Assembly: GCF_017742995.1 (NCBI RefSeq)
Contig: NZ_CP072425.1
Location: forward strand, 1,860,001-1,924,000
Source: Pseudoalteromonas viridis
Lineage (GTDB): Bacteria; Pseudomonadota; Gammaproteobacteria; Enterobacterales; Alteromonadaceae
Reading direction: 5' to 3'
DNA length: 64,000 bases
Below, one piece after another: positions 1 to 8,909 of this stretch. The translations under genes were made by a program, and so were the position numbers. The notes beneath the pieces are model-generated. The model was not told the origin of the DNA. It worked only from the letters and a program-made list of their open reading frames with translations, and did no database searches. Numbering within the stretch: position 1 is the stretch's first letter; each line of letters begins with the position of its first letter.

Positions 1-850
1 CAAAGTCATTTAGCCTGCCAAGCTCTGCGGTGTCTTCATCGGTTTCCGGGGTGACAAATAACTCACCCAGCGCGCCGGTCAACCCATTTTGACCGAGCAG
101 GATCCGCCGCTCGTAAACCACGGCCGACTCCACCTGATTGCCCAGATGGACATAGACAAAGCTATCCAGCAGCCGTGCTTCACCAAACAGCATCTGGTAA
201 CTGGCACAGGCAGATGCGGTGCTTTCCAGCGCGACGGGCACGGCCAGGGTATCCGCCAGTTGTTGCTGAAGCTGGCGGTTGTGAGCAAAAATCTCGACGC
301 CTTTGAGGTGGCTCAGTTGTACCGATAAACCACAACCCAGCACCTGGGTAACGTTCAGGTTTGCGACGGTCAGTAACGTGTCTATCAGGTATTGGATCTT
401 ATCGAGCAAGGCGTCGTTGCTTTCGAGCCGGGTGTGTAAGCGGTTAAGCAGCTCGCCATTGAGGTAAAATAAACCGACTTCCAGCTCGCTATCAACAATG
501 CGCACCGCCAGCGTATACGCGGCCCTTTTATTCAGCACCAGCATTTTCGAGGGCTTACCTGCGCCTTCGGATTTCTTAATGCCCGTTTCTTCTACCAGCT
601 GCACGCTCAGCAGCTCTTCAACCATATTGGTAATGGTTTGCTTGGTCAGCTGGGTATTGCGGGCAATCTCAACACGGGAGATTGGCCCCTGTGTGACAAT
701 CTGAGAGAGTACAAGACGCAAATTTATCGATTTATTCTGTTTTGCGTTGGAGCCTTTCAATGTATTCGCCTTACTATTTGAATCTGATGTTGGGGCTGTA
801 TTGTGATATCGCCCCAGTGATTGTGCCGTATGTACCTGCTTATACAACAC
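1..850 (-). CDS. ROK-family transcriptional regulator (partial, C-terminus beyond the left edge)
   Basis: This is the N-terminal two thirds or so of a NagC/XylR-type ROK repressor; the reading frame is open to the left edge. I chose the GTG start at 850-848, which has an AGGG ribosome site about 6 bases upstream and leads into MLYKQVHTAQSLGRY. Residues about 35-95 form a winged helix-turn-helix (LRLVLSQIVTQGPISRVEIA, then TKQTITNMVEELL). It is followed by the GAGKPSKMLVLN stretch and the start of the ROK sugar-kinase-like fold. Regulators of this family usually bind a sugar or sugar phosphate and repress catabolic genes. It is divergent from a sugar ABC transporter, so it most likely controls that operon. 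The frame was read by hand from the reverse strand. The specific effector cannot be read from the sequence. Confidence 0.85.
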   Translation of the reverse strand, partial: MLYKQVHTAQSLGRYHNTAPTSDSNSKANTLKGSNAKQNKSINLRLVLSQIVTQGPISRVEIARNTQLTKQTITNMVEELLSVQLVEETGIKKSEGAGKPSKMLVLNKRAAYTLAVRIVDSELEVGLFYLNGELLNRLHTRLESNDALLDKIQYLIDTLLTVANLNVTQVLGCGLSVQLSHLKGVEIFAHNRQLQQQLADTLAVPVALESTASACASYQMLFGEARLLDSFVYVHLGNQVESAVVYERRILLGQNGLTGALGELFVTPETDEDTAELGRLNDF

Positions 851-1054
851 ATTATCCCTGAACTAAGCCGATCATCTTACTCGATCATGAGACTAAACCG
901 AATAAAAAATAATTAGTCAAACTAATTGACATAAATCATTTGTTGGCTGAATATGACTATAAATACAACAAAACTGATCCTAAATGCCAGTATAAAAACG
1001 GCAGCCAGGATGTTCGCAAGTGCGAATTTTAATAATCAACAGCAGGATCTACTT
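851..1054. promoter_or_regulatory. Divergent promoter region between ROK regulator and sugar ABC operon
   Basis: This 204-base AT-rich region separates the divergent ROK regulator and the binding-protein gene. It holds a perfect inverted repeat with 7-base arms at 911-927 (described separately). The 953 ATG upstream of the chosen binding-protein start lies inside it and has no ribosome site. Confidence 0.6.
911..927. promoter_or_regulatory. Candidate ROK operator, perfect inverted repeat
   Basis: AATTAGT-CAA-ACTAATT is a perfect palindrome with 7-base arms and a 3-base spacer, midway between the regulator and the ABC operon. ROK repressors such as XylR use operators of the TTAGT...ACTAA type. 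The same AATTAGTCAA string recurs at 5631-5640, upstream of the TonB-dependent receptor. Binding by the adjacent regulator is an inference. Confidence 0.55.
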
Positions 1055-2140
1055 ATGTCTACAGGAACTCAGATGAAAGGTCATCGCCGTCGGGCGTGGC
1101 TGAGCGGGATGTTTACCGCTGCTGCGCTCTGTGCAACGTCGATGAGCTGGGCGGCACAAAGCATCGACTGGAGCAAGGCGGCAAAATCCAGTGATATCCA
1201 CCTGAGCGAGCAGCAAAGTGAGGCGATTAAATCAAAAGATTTGACTGCTGCACTGGTCTGGCATGGCGCCAGTCCTTGGGTTGCCGCGGTATCGCGCGGG
1301 GCACGTGCCGAATTCGAAAAGTTAGGCATTAAAGTGGTGGCAGCAACCGATGCTCAGTTCGACCCCGCCAAGCAAGTGGCCGATCTGGAAAACATCGCGG
1401 CACTGAACCCGGATATTATTTTGTCTTTGAGTGTTGATGGTGTCAGCACTAAGCAAAGTTATGCCAGGGCGATAGAGCGGGGCGCCAAACTGGTATTGCT
1501 CAGCAACCCCATTCCTGGTTTTGAGCAGGGCAAAGACTTTGTCGGCATCGTCACTGATGACATGTTTGGCATGGGCAAGGCGGCCGCCGACCTGACGGCG
1601 GATGCGCTGGGTAGCAAAGGTAAGATAGGCATGATCTATCACGATGCCAGCTACTTTATCACCAATAATCGCGATAACGCGTTTCGTAAAGGGCTAAAAG
1701 CCTACCCTGAACTGGATGTGATCATCGAAAAGGGCTTTATCAAGGAGCACGAGACCAGCAATGTGGCAGCGGCCATGGTGTTACAGCATCCGGAGCTTGA
1801 AGCCATCTATGTGTCCTGGGATGCTGCCGCTGAGGGTGTGGTAGAAGCGCTGCGCTCGCTGGGCCGACGCGATATTAAAGTGATCACCCATGATCTGGGC
1901 GTTAATAACCTGCTGGATATGGCCATGGGAGGCAACGTCTATGGCACCATTTCAGATCGTCCGTTTGATATTGGGCAAACCATGGCGCGGCTGGGGGCGG
2001 CCTCTACATTGGGCCTACCGGCACCGCATTTTACCCTGGTGCCGTTTGATACCGTGAAACGAAACAACATTGCTGAGATCTGGCAGCAGGCGTTCCAGTC
2101 GCCTGTGCCCAGGCTCCTGAATTTAGCGTTAAAACAATAA
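1055..2140 (+). CDS. Periplasmic sugar-binding protein of a ribose-type (CUT2) ABC transporter
   Basis: This is the soluble receptor that captures a sugar in the periplasm and delivers it to the permease encoded next. I chose the ATG at 1055 because AGGA sits about 7 bases upstream and a normal signal peptide follows (basic HRRR, then a hydrophobic stretch ending in SMSWA); an ATG at 953 has no ribosome site. The mature protein has the periplasmic-binding-protein type 1 fold: ALVWHGASPWVAAVSRGARA begins lobe 1, followed by NPDIILSLSVDGV, IGMIYHDASYFITNNRDNAF and EAIYVSWDAAAEGVVEAL. About 361 residues, normal for RbsB/XylF relatives. The gap to the permease gene is 8 bases, so it is the first gene of the operon. 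The ligand is unknown; the neighbouring GH3 hexosaminidase hints at an amino sugar or a sugar released from an oligosaccharide. Confidence 0.85.
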   Translation: MSTGTQMKGHRRRAWLSGMFTAAALCATSMSWAAQSIDWSKAAKSSDIHLSEQQSEAIKSKDLTAALVWHGASPWVAAVSRGARAEFEKLGIKVVAATDAQFDPAKQVADLENIAALNPDIILSLSVDGVSTKQSYARAIERGAKLVLLSNPIPGFEQGKDFVGIVTDDMFGMGKAAADLTADALGSKGKIGMIYHDASYFITNNRDNAFRKGLKAYPELDVIIEKGFIKEHETSNVAAAMVLQHPELEAIYVSWDAAAEGVVEALRSLGRRDIKVITHDLGVNNLLDMAMGGNVYGTISDRPFDIGQTMARLGAASTLGLPAPHFTLVPFDTVKRNNIAEIWQQAFQSPVPRLLNLALKQ

Positions 2141-2148
2141 GGAATACC

Positions 2149-3117
2149 ATGAGCGTTAATCAACTACCCTTGCAGCAGCTCAAGTTGCTGGCAGTAAAAC
2201 GAGAGTTTTTTATCTACTATATATTCCTTGCAGTGATGCTGATTTTTGCCGTCGCACTGCATGACACGGGCTTTTTTAGCCTGACCAATTTTATGAACAT
2301 TGTGCGCCAGACTGCACCCATCACCGTGATGGCGGTCGGGCTGACCTTTGCACTGGCTGTAGGCCATATCGATTTGTCGATTGGCTCTGTGGTGGCCTTG
2401 TCGGCGCTGGTTGGGGCATTGTTACTGCAGCACGTGGGCATTCCGCTGGCGGTACTGGGGGCACTCAGTGTGGGCCTGATTGTGGGCCTGATCAACGGCT
2501 TGCTGATTGAGCGGTTGCAGGTTTCTTCCTTATTGATCACCTTAGGCACCATGGGGGTGATCACGGGCTTATCGCGCCAGCTGACCAACCTGGAGTCTGT
2601 GCCAATTATAGATCAAACCTTTACCGCGTTTTTTGGCGCAGGTGAATTGTTTGGTATTCCGTCTTTATTTATCTGGACCCTGGTCATTGCGGCACTGGGT
2701 TATGTGGTTTTGACCAAGCTAGCCTTTGGTAAGCACTTACTTGCGGTAGGTGGTAGTCCTAAAGCGGCATTGGCTATGGGGATTAAGGTAACTCAGGTAC
2801 GTATTTACGCGCTGGTTATTTCTTCTATGGCTGCGGCACTGGCAGGACTGTTGTACGCAGGTCGTCTGCACGGGGCGCGTTACACCCTGGGCGAGGCTGA
2901 CCTGTTGACGGTTATCGCAGCGGTGGCAATTGGCGGCACCAGCCTGTTTGGTGGCCGCGCCTGTATTATAGGTGCCATTCTTGGCTCCTGGTTGATGGGC
3001 ATGATCAACAATGGCCTGATCTTGTCTGGCTTTTCCACAAATGAACAAATGATAGCCCGCGGCGCGATATTGATTGTGGCAGTGGCAATTGGTGTCAAGG
3101 AGTTGAAAAATGGTTAG
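2149..3117 (+). CDS. Ribose-type sugar ABC transporter permease
   Basis: Inner-membrane permease of the BPD_transp_2 family (RbsC/XylH/FrcC relatives), which carries the sugar delivered by the preceding binding protein. The 322 residues contain about 8-10 hydrophobic segments, beginning near residue 20 (FIYYIFLAVMLIFAVAL). Family hallmarks are visible: PITVMAVGLTFALAVGHIDLSIGS near residues 55-75 and the cytoplasmic EAA-like region AVGGSPKAALAMGIKV near residue 200. It starts 8 bases after the binding protein with an AGGA-like site. It overlaps the ATPase gene by 8 bases, which indicates translational coupling. Confidence 0.9.
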   Translation: MSVNQLPLQQLKLLAVKREFFIYYIFLAVMLIFAVALHDTGFFSLTNFMNIVRQTAPITVMAVGLTFALAVGHIDLSIGSVVALSALVGALLLQHVGIPLAVLGALSVGLIVGLINGLLIERLQVSSLLITLGTMGVITGLSRQLTNLESVPIIDQTFTAFFGAGELFGIPSLFIWTLVIAALGYVVLTKLAFGKHLLAVGGSPKAALAMGIKVTQVRIYALVISSMAAALAGLLYAGRLHGARYTLGEADLLTVIAAVAIGGTSLFGGRACIIGAILGSWLMGMINNGLILSGFSTNEQMIARGAILIVAVAIGVKELKNG

Positions 3118-3883
3118 AAGTGCACTGGATCAAATCGCCCTCGAAGTCAGGGATGTACACAAGCGCTTTGGCGGCGTTCACGCCCTGAAAGGGGTCAGCT
3201 TTACCATCAATAAAGGCGAAGTAGTCGGCCTACTGGGCGACAACGGTGCGGGTAAATCCACGCTGGTACGCTGTATTTCAGGGATCCACCCACCCGATGA
3301 AGGTGCCATCCTGGTGAATGGTCAGCCGGTCCATATCGATTCGCCGCTGGCTGCACGCGAGGCCGGCATAGAAACCGTGTTTCAGGACCTGGCCATGGTG
3401 CCTGAGTTCGATATCACTGAAAACCTCTTTCTTAATCGGGAGATCCTGCACAAGAACCCAATCTTACGTCGACTCGGCTGGCTGGATAAAAAAGCCATGG
3501 AAAAACGGGCGAAGAAAGCCCTAAACCGACTGAACAGCCGTATCCCGAGTTATCAGGAGCAGATCCACCGTTTGTCAGGTGGTCAGCGCCAGGCGGTGGC
3601 CATTGCCCGTGCCGTGAACTGGGGCGCCGACATCGTCATTATGGATGAGCCAACGGCCGCGCTGGGGGTGGAACAAAGTGCCCAGGTCAATGAACTGATC
3701 AATGTGATCAGCTCGCAGGGCGTAGCGGTGCTGCTGATCAGTCACAATATGCAACATGTGGTCGAAACCTGTGACCGTGCCGTGGTGTTGTATCAGGGCC
3801 AGTCGGTTGCGGACGTATCTGTCAGTGATGTGACCAAAGAAGATCTGGTCGGACTGATCACCGGGGCAAAATCCGCCGCGTAA
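3110..3883 (+). CDS. Sugar ABC transporter ATP-binding protein (single nucleotide-binding domain)
   Basis: ATPase that powers the permease encoded before it. At 257 residues it has one nucleotide-binding domain, unlike the duplicated ~500-residue RbsA/XylG ATPases; it resembles the FrcA-type single-domain form. Walker A is GDNGAGKST (near residue 42), the Q-loop lies in ETVFQDLAM, the signature is LSGGQRQAVAIARA and Walker B is IVIMDEPTAALG, followed by the switch histidine in LLISHNM. The first bases overlap the permease gene. A 114-base gap with two small hairpins separates it from the GH3 gene, which probably belongs to the same transcript. Confidence 0.9.
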   Translation: MVRSALDQIALEVRDVHKRFGGVHALKGVSFTINKGEVVGLLGDNGAGKSTLVRCISGIHPPDEGAILVNGQPVHIDSPLAAREAGIETVFQDLAMVPEFDITENLFLNREILHKNPILRRLGWLDKKAMEKRAKKALNRLNSRIPSYQEQIHRLSGGQRQAVAIARAVNWGADIVIMDEPTAALGVEQSAQVNELINVISSQGVAVLLISHNMQHVVETCDRAVVLYQGQSVADVSVSDVTKEDLVGLITGAKSAA

Positions 3884-3997
3884 AGGCGAGTCTGATTTAC
3901 TCGTGAGGTGCCAGACAGGCACCACGTTAACCTGAACCCATTTTAAATCGGCGCACTGGCGCCGAGGGCTTTGTTTTGCCAAAAATCAGAGGGCAGT

Positions 3998-5596
3998 ATG
4001 GATATTGAAAAGAAAGTAGCACAGCTTATCGACACACTTTCTGTTGAAGAGAAAGTCGGGCAGCTGTTTGTTCTGGCATTTGCCGGAGAGGATCGCGACT
4101 ACGCTAAAACCTTGGTCAAGGAGCGCCATGTCGGCGGTTTTTACATCACCGATGACAATGCCGCAAATCCCACCAGTGCCGCCCAACTGGCACACGAGTT
4201 ACAACACGAAGCCTCGCTGAGAGCCTGCGATGCGCCTTTGCTGTTGGCCGTTGATCAGGAAGGTGCCTGGGGGATCCTGACTCAGTATACTGATCTGGGT
4301 CCAGGTAACCTGGGCCTGGGCAAGGCTGATAATATGGCCCTTACCGCCGACATGTATCAGGTGTTTGCCGAGCAGATGCAGGAAGTGGGCTACAATACTT
4401 TGCTGTCACCCTGTGCCGATGTCAATGCTAACCCGGATAACCCCATTATTGGCCTGCGGGCCTTTGGCGAGCAGAGCCATCACGTTGCCCGGCACGTTGC
4501 GGCGGCGGTACGCGGTGTACAGCGCAGTGGCAGCCTGAGCTGCGCCAAACACTTTCCGGGCCACGGCGATACTCACAGCGATTCGCACCAGACCTTGCCG
4601 GAAGTCGACAAGTCTTTGCAACAATTGATGCGCGAAGATTTATTGCCCTTCAAGGCGGCGATTGAAACGGGCGTACCGCTGATCATGACCAGTCATATCC
4701 GTTATCCGCAGATAGACCCCGAGTATCCGGCAACCCTGTCTGCGACCATTTTACAGGGCATCTTGCGTCAGCAGCTGGGTTTTGAGGGACTGATCATCAC
4801 CGACAGCATGAACATGTGGTCGATGCGTAAGAATTACGCGCCCGCAGAGGCGGCGATTTTGGCACTGCAGGCGGGCGCCAATCTGGTGATGCTCAGTGAA
4901 GAACACTACGAAAACAGCACCACGCCTTACAAGGCCATCCAGGCACAAACCATTGATGGCGTAGTGGCTGCTGTGAAGCAAGGTAGCCTGCCTGAGTCTG
5001 TTGTCGATGCCCGTTTACAGCAGGTGCTGGCCTTTAAATATCAGCATTTTGCGGCATCGTTACACACTGCACCCAGCGTGCTGGAAAGCGCCAATGAGCT
5101 GGCACGAGAAGCGGCAGTGGCAGCCATCCGGGTTGTACGTAACGAGCGCCAGCAATGGCCACTCGAAGGCCAGGCATTTACCCTGGCATTTGCCGCAGAT
5201 CCCAAAGGGTACGACAACATAGTGAACAGCCGGGGAATAGGTCCGAACGACCCCAACTCGGCGCGGGATGTGATCCTTTCTACCCTTGCTGAGCGCGGAC
5301 GGGAATACCGGCTGTGGCAACATGACCAACTGATGGCGGCGTTACAGGCACCGACTGAACCGCTGGCAGAGCCTCTGGTACTGATCACCGAAGACTATCC
5401 CTTACCCGGCGAAAGCTTTGATGTGGTGGCGCAGCAGCAACGTGTTCAACAGGCACTGCAAAAGTGGCCCGATAAAGTCATTGTGATTGCCATGCGCTCA
5501 GACTACGAAATAACGCAATATGCTGATTTATCGACTTATGTTTGCGCCTATTCAAGCAGAGCAGTCAGTGCCCGCGCAATGGCAGAGCAACTTTAA
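3998..5596 (+). CDS. GH3-family beta-N-acetylhexosaminidase-like glycoside hydrolase
   Basis: Glycoside hydrolase family 3 enzyme of the NagZ-like branch. I chose the ATG at 3998, which has GAGGG about 5 bases upstream. The GH3 barrel spans roughly residues 10-350. The branch-specific KHFPGHGDTHSDSH segment lies at 184-197 and is typical of beta-N-acetylhexosaminidases that use an Asp/His dyad as acid/base. The predicted nucleophile is Asp269 in GLIITDSMNM. The C-terminal ~150 residues look like the second alpha/beta domain of two-domain GH3 enzymes. There is no signal peptide, so it should act in the cytoplasm on imported oligosaccharide or glycoside. It lies 114 bases behind the ABC ATPase and before the TonB receptor. 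A beta-glucosidase activity cannot be excluded, but the motif favours amino-sugar substrates. Confidence 0.8.
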   Translation: MDIEKKVAQLIDTLSVEEKVGQLFVLAFAGEDRDYAKTLVKERHVGGFYITDDNAANPTSAAQLAHELQHEASLRACDAPLLLAVDQEGAWGILTQYTDLGPGNLGLGKADNMALTADMYQVFAEQMQEVGYNTLLSPCADVNANPDNPIIGLRAFGEQSHHVARHVAAAVRGVQRSGSLSCAKHFPGHGDTHSDSHQTLPEVDKSLQQLMREDLLPFKAAIETGVPLIMTSHIRYPQIDPEYPATLSATILQGILRQQLGFEGLIITDSMNMWSMRKNYAPAEAAILALQAGANLVMLSEEHYENSTTPYKAIQAQTIDGVVAAVKQGSLPESVVDARLQQVLAFKYQHFAASLHTAPSVLESANELAREAAVAAIRVVRNERQQWPLEGQAFTLAFAADPKGYDNIVNSRGIGPNDPNSARDVILSTLAERGREYRLWQHDQLMAALQAPTEPLAEPLVLITEDYPLPGESFDVVAQQQRVQQALQKWPDKVIVIAMRSDYEITQYADLSTYVCAYSSRAVSARAMAEQL

Positions 5597-5630
5597 AAGA
5601 TTCAGAAAAACGAAATAATAAGTGCTTGAC

Positions 5631-5678
5631 AATTAGTCAAAATGATTTAATAAATACTTAGTAATTCAATTTTACTAA
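5631..5678. promoter_or_regulatory. Candidate ROK operator cluster upstream of TonB-dependent receptor
   Basis: Three overlapping symmetries sit 85-130 bases before the receptor start. AATTAGTCAAAATGATT (5631-5647) is a 2-mismatch version of the 911-927 palindrome. TTGAC-AATTA-GTCAA (5626-5640) is a perfect inverted repeat. TTAGTAA-N7-TTACTAA (5658-5678) is another perfect one. The shared AATTAGTCAA core suggests the same regulator acts at both promoters. Confidence 0.45.
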
Positions 5679-5762
5679 TAAAAAATGACAGTTTAATAAA
5701 AATACAAGCCTGTCGACTCACTGGGAATGAACGGCTTGGGAAAAGGCAAAGGGGAGAAGAGC

Positions 5763-8366
5763 ATGAAAAATCAGGGCTCAAAGGTAAAAAGCAGATATCT
5801 GAACAGTTATCTGAAATCCAGTTATGTCGCAGCCTGTGTCGCAACGGCGCTGTCTGGCATGTCATTTGGTGCCGCGGCAGAGCAACAGGAAGGGGCGAGT
5901 CAGGCAATGGAGACCATCGAGGTCAGAGGGATCCGCCGCAGCCTCACCGAGGCGCTTAACACTAAGCGTTTTGCTAACTCGGTCGTTGATTCTATCTCAG
6001 CGGAAGACATTGGTAAGTTCCCGGATAAAAACATCGGTGATGCGATGCAGCGTATTCCGGGTGTGACTGTGGTCAGAACCTTTGGTGAAGTCAGCGGTGT
6101 AACCGTACGTGGTACTGCACCGGAGCACAGTATGGTACTGCTTAATGGTCAAAACGTAGCCAGTGTTGGCTGGTTTGACTTAGGCGGGATGAACCGTAGC
6201 TTTAACTTTGAGATGCTTGCATCTGAGCAGATCTCGGGCATGGATGTCTATAAGTCGGTGGAGTCGGACATCAACGAAGGTGCGATGGGTGGTACGGTTA
6301 ATCTGAAAACCCGTAAGCCCCTGGAGATGGAATCGGGCACTGTGTTTGCGTCTGTCGAAAATGCCTACCACAGCAATGCTGAAAACTGGTCGCCGGCCTA
6401 TTCCGGTCTGGCAAGCTGGAAAAATGACCAGGAAAACTTCGGGATCCTTGTCGCTTACTCCAATGAAGAGTCAAAAGTATATCGTGAAACCTTATCCACC
6501 TTCGGACCACCTGGTGCATCTGAGCTGGAAGACAGTGCCGGTATTTTAAGAAAAACCTCTTGCTGTGCCTCATCGATTATCTTTGATGAAGACAGGGAGC
6601 GCAGCAGCAGCCAGATAAGTGTTCAGTATGCGCCCAGCGATGCACTAACGCTAAGCCTGGATTACAACCTGTTCGAGCTGCAAAACGACCATATTAACTC
6701 GGCGATGTTCGCCATTATGAGCTCGGGTACGTTACAGAGCGATACCGTCAGTGTGAATGAGCAGGGCATAGTCACCGGCGCCACCGTGCGCGCATCGGGC
6801 CCGGGTGGCGCGCCACTATTTAATAACAGTGTACTGCGCACGCCCGATATGCAATCGGATGTACTTAATTTTACGGCCAACTATCAGGCGGATGCCTGGT
6901 CGGCAGACTTTGTACTGGGTCAGTCAACCGCCGAAGGGCGTATCGGCCAGACAAGTACCTGGTGGGGCGACATTACCGAGCGTGCTAACTCAGGCTTTTC
7001 TTACAATGTCGATGGGCCGCTTGAGTTACAGCCGGTTAATTCAGACTACCTGAGCAGCCATGATAATTTAGAGCTGTTCCACGAATACACTTACATCAAT
7101 TACGAACGCGACAATGAAATAGACTATATCCAGGCCGACTTCACCTTTGAGCTGGACTCGCCGGTGATCACCTCTATTCAGACGGGGATTAAGTTTCAGG
7201 AGCAGGTCTTTTCTTATCAGGAAAATAATCAGGATCTGAGCGTAGATGCCATCCGTGAAGGGGGCGAGCGACTGACGCTGGGCGACTTTAACGGCGGATT
7301 TGTCTCAGGCCTGCACAGTGCCGAGGGGCGCGCCGGCAGCCTGTCTTCTTTCCCGATTGCGACCCGTGGTCTGTGGGATTACGCGCGCAACAATGCACCC
7401 GGCACCGTCACGGTCAAAGATGCCTTCTCTATTGAAGAAGACATTGCCGCAGCCTATGTAAAGGCCAATTTCTCGGGTGAAGGATTCCGCGGTAATTTGG
7501 GTCTGCGTGTGGTGGAAACCGACATTCTTTCTAAAGGCGAAATCAATGGCGTGAAAGGGGAAGTGGACAAAACCTACACCAACTATTTGCCAAGCCTGAA
7601 TCTAGCCATCGACCTGACTGAAGACATGATCTTCCGTTTTGCCGCCGGTTCAACGGTATCGCGCCCAGATTATGATGACATGAAAGTGGCCGACATTATT
7701 TCCCAAAGCTTTAAAACGGCGAACGTAGGTAGTCCGGACTTGGACCCGTATAAGTCAGATCAGTACGACATGGGGGTTGAGTGGTACTTTAACCCGTCAT
7801 CCGTGTTGGGTGCCACCTTGTTCGTGAAGAACATCAGTGATTACATTGAGCAAACGACCGCTGCTGAGTTTTATCCGGGATGTGGCGAAGGGTGTCTGGT
7901 AACGCGTTCACGTAACGTGGGCACGGCCGATGTACGCGGTATTGAGTTGCAATATCAGCATGCATTCGAAAATGGTTTTGGGGTGCAGGCAAACTACACC
8001 TATACCGACAGCAGCCGCACCGACTCGACCGGAAAGGAAACACCGATAGAGGAAGTATCGAAAAACTCCTACAACCTGTCTGGTTACTACGAAAATGACC
8101 TGTTCAGCGTGCGCCTGGCGTATAACTACCGTGATAATTGGGTCAGACAGCTCAACGGCAGTGGCCTGGACAGCTCTAACGATGCCTATGATCAGGTTGA
8201 TGCCTCTGTGGTCTGGCATGTAACAGACAACATAGACGTGTCACTGGAAGCGGTTAACCTGCTCAATGAAGCCCTGGTACTAAGGCAGCCCACAGCAGGC
8301 AATATCGTGCACGCTGTGGATGAATTTGGTACCCGTTACTTTGTCGGTGCCAGTATTCGCTTCTAA
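5763..8366 (+). CDS. TonB-dependent receptor, Xanthomonas/Caulobacter (TIGR01782) type
   Basis: Outer-membrane 22-strand beta-barrel transporter that takes up a substrate, probably an oligosaccharide, using energy from TonB. I chose the ATG at 5763, which follows GGGGAGA; 867 residues. A long signal peptide ends near GAAAEQ. The TonB-box/plug start is METIEVRGIRRSLTEALNTKR, a hallmark of this branch. The plug follows with DKNIGDAMQRIPGV, GVTVRGTAPEHSMVLLNGQ and EGAMGGTVNLKTRKPL. The C-terminus ends in the aromatic FVGASIRF that the barrel-assembly machinery recognises. Members of this branch commonly import plant or algal glycans, chitooligosaccharides or maltodextrins in Alteromonadales and Xanthomonadales. 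The upstream operator-like repeats link it to the ROK regulator. Confidence 0.9.
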   Translation: MKNQGSKVKSRYLNSYLKSSYVAACVATALSGMSFGAAAEQQEGASQAMETIEVRGIRRSLTEALNTKRFANSVVDSISAEDIGKFPDKNIGDAMQRIPGVTVVRTFGEVSGVTVRGTAPEHSMVLLNGQNVASVGWFDLGGMNRSFNFEMLASEQISGMDVYKSVESDINEGAMGGTVNLKTRKPLEMESGTVFASVENAYHSNAENWSPAYSGLASWKNDQENFGILVAYSNEESKVYRETLSTFGPPGASELEDSAGILRKTSCCASSIIFDEDRERSSSQISVQYAPSDALTLSLDYNLFELQNDHINSAMFAIMSSGTLQSDTVSVNEQGIVTGATVRASGPGGAPLFNNSVLRTPDMQSDVLNFTANYQADAWSADFVLGQSTAEGRIGQTSTWWGDITERANSGFSYNVDGPLELQPVNSDYLSSHDNLELFHEYTYINYERDNEIDYIQADFTFELDSPVITSIQTGIKFQEQVFSYQENNQDLSVDAIREGGERLTLGDFNGGFVSGLHSAEGRAGSLSSFPIATRGLWDYARNNAPGTVTVKDAFSIEEDIAAAYVKANFSGEGFRGNLGLRVVETDILSKGEINGVKGEVDKTYTNYLPSLNLAIDLTEDMIFRFAAGSTVSRPDYDDMKVADIISQSFKTANVGSPDLDPYKSDQYDMGVEWYFNPSSVLGATLFVKNISDYIEQTTAAEFYPGCGEGCLVTRSRNVGTADVRGIELQYQHAFENGFGVQANYTYTDSSRTDSTGKETPIEEVSKNSYNLSGYYENDLFSVRLAYNYRDNWVRQLNGSGLDSSNDAYDQVDASVVWHVTDNIDVSLEAVNLLNEALVLRQPTAGNIVHAVDEFGTRYFVGASIRF

Positions 8367-8909
8367 TACCAACAGAGCGCACGGTCGCCCGTGCCGTGCG
8401 TTAACCTAATAAAGGAAGCACCCACTTCCTTTAGGCCAGTTTGGTTTTAACTGGTCAATCCGCGCGTGGCCTGGCAAGGAAGGTTGCACAGGTGCGCGGA
8501 TCAGGGTGCAAGCGCGCGTTGCTCAGGCAAATATTGCTGGGTCCGTGCTGTGCACTCACACTTCTACTCGGTTAAGGCAGGTTTGCCCGGCTTGCCTTAT
8601 TTCTCTGCTTTTTTCGCCCTCATTTCTGCATGAAACCTTATTGCAATAAATTTTGTAAAAACAATTGACTTATTATTTGGTCAAGGCTAGCTTGTACATT
8701 AGTTGAGCAAATAGAAATACCCATTTTGCGTGTGATGCAAGATAGGTTAGCTCACTACCTCAGCGATATGAACCCGGTGTAGATATTTAATGCGGGTTTA
8801 TTGGTAAGCGGCTTCGGGTTGGGCTGCGGTTGTTCATTAAAATTGTTGCTCTGATCGGGTTGATATGGCTGGGTTTGTTTCGATTAAAAAAATAATGAGG
8901 AAACACCTA
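8367..8909. promoter_or_regulatory. 543-base intergenic region: hairpins, terminator candidate and promoter
   Basis: No convincing gene. After the receptor stop there is an 8-base perfect hairpin AAAGGAAG/CTTCCTTT (8411-8432) without a T-tract. At 8573-8615, TAAGGCA pairs with TGCCTTA and is followed by a T-rich run, so it is a better terminator candidate. At 8665-8684, TTGAC-N10-GTCAA forms an inverted repeat whose left arm could also serve as a -35 box for the downstream exoprotein gene. Confidence 0.45.

Noticed and set aside
953..1054. Start of the sugar-binding protein at 953
   Set aside because: No ribosome site, and the resulting N-terminus precedes an ordinary signal peptide that begins behind a good site at 1055.
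8411..8432. Perfect hairpin AAAGGAAG/CTTCCTTT as terminator
   Set aside because: No T-tract follows; a better terminator candidate lies at 8573-8615.
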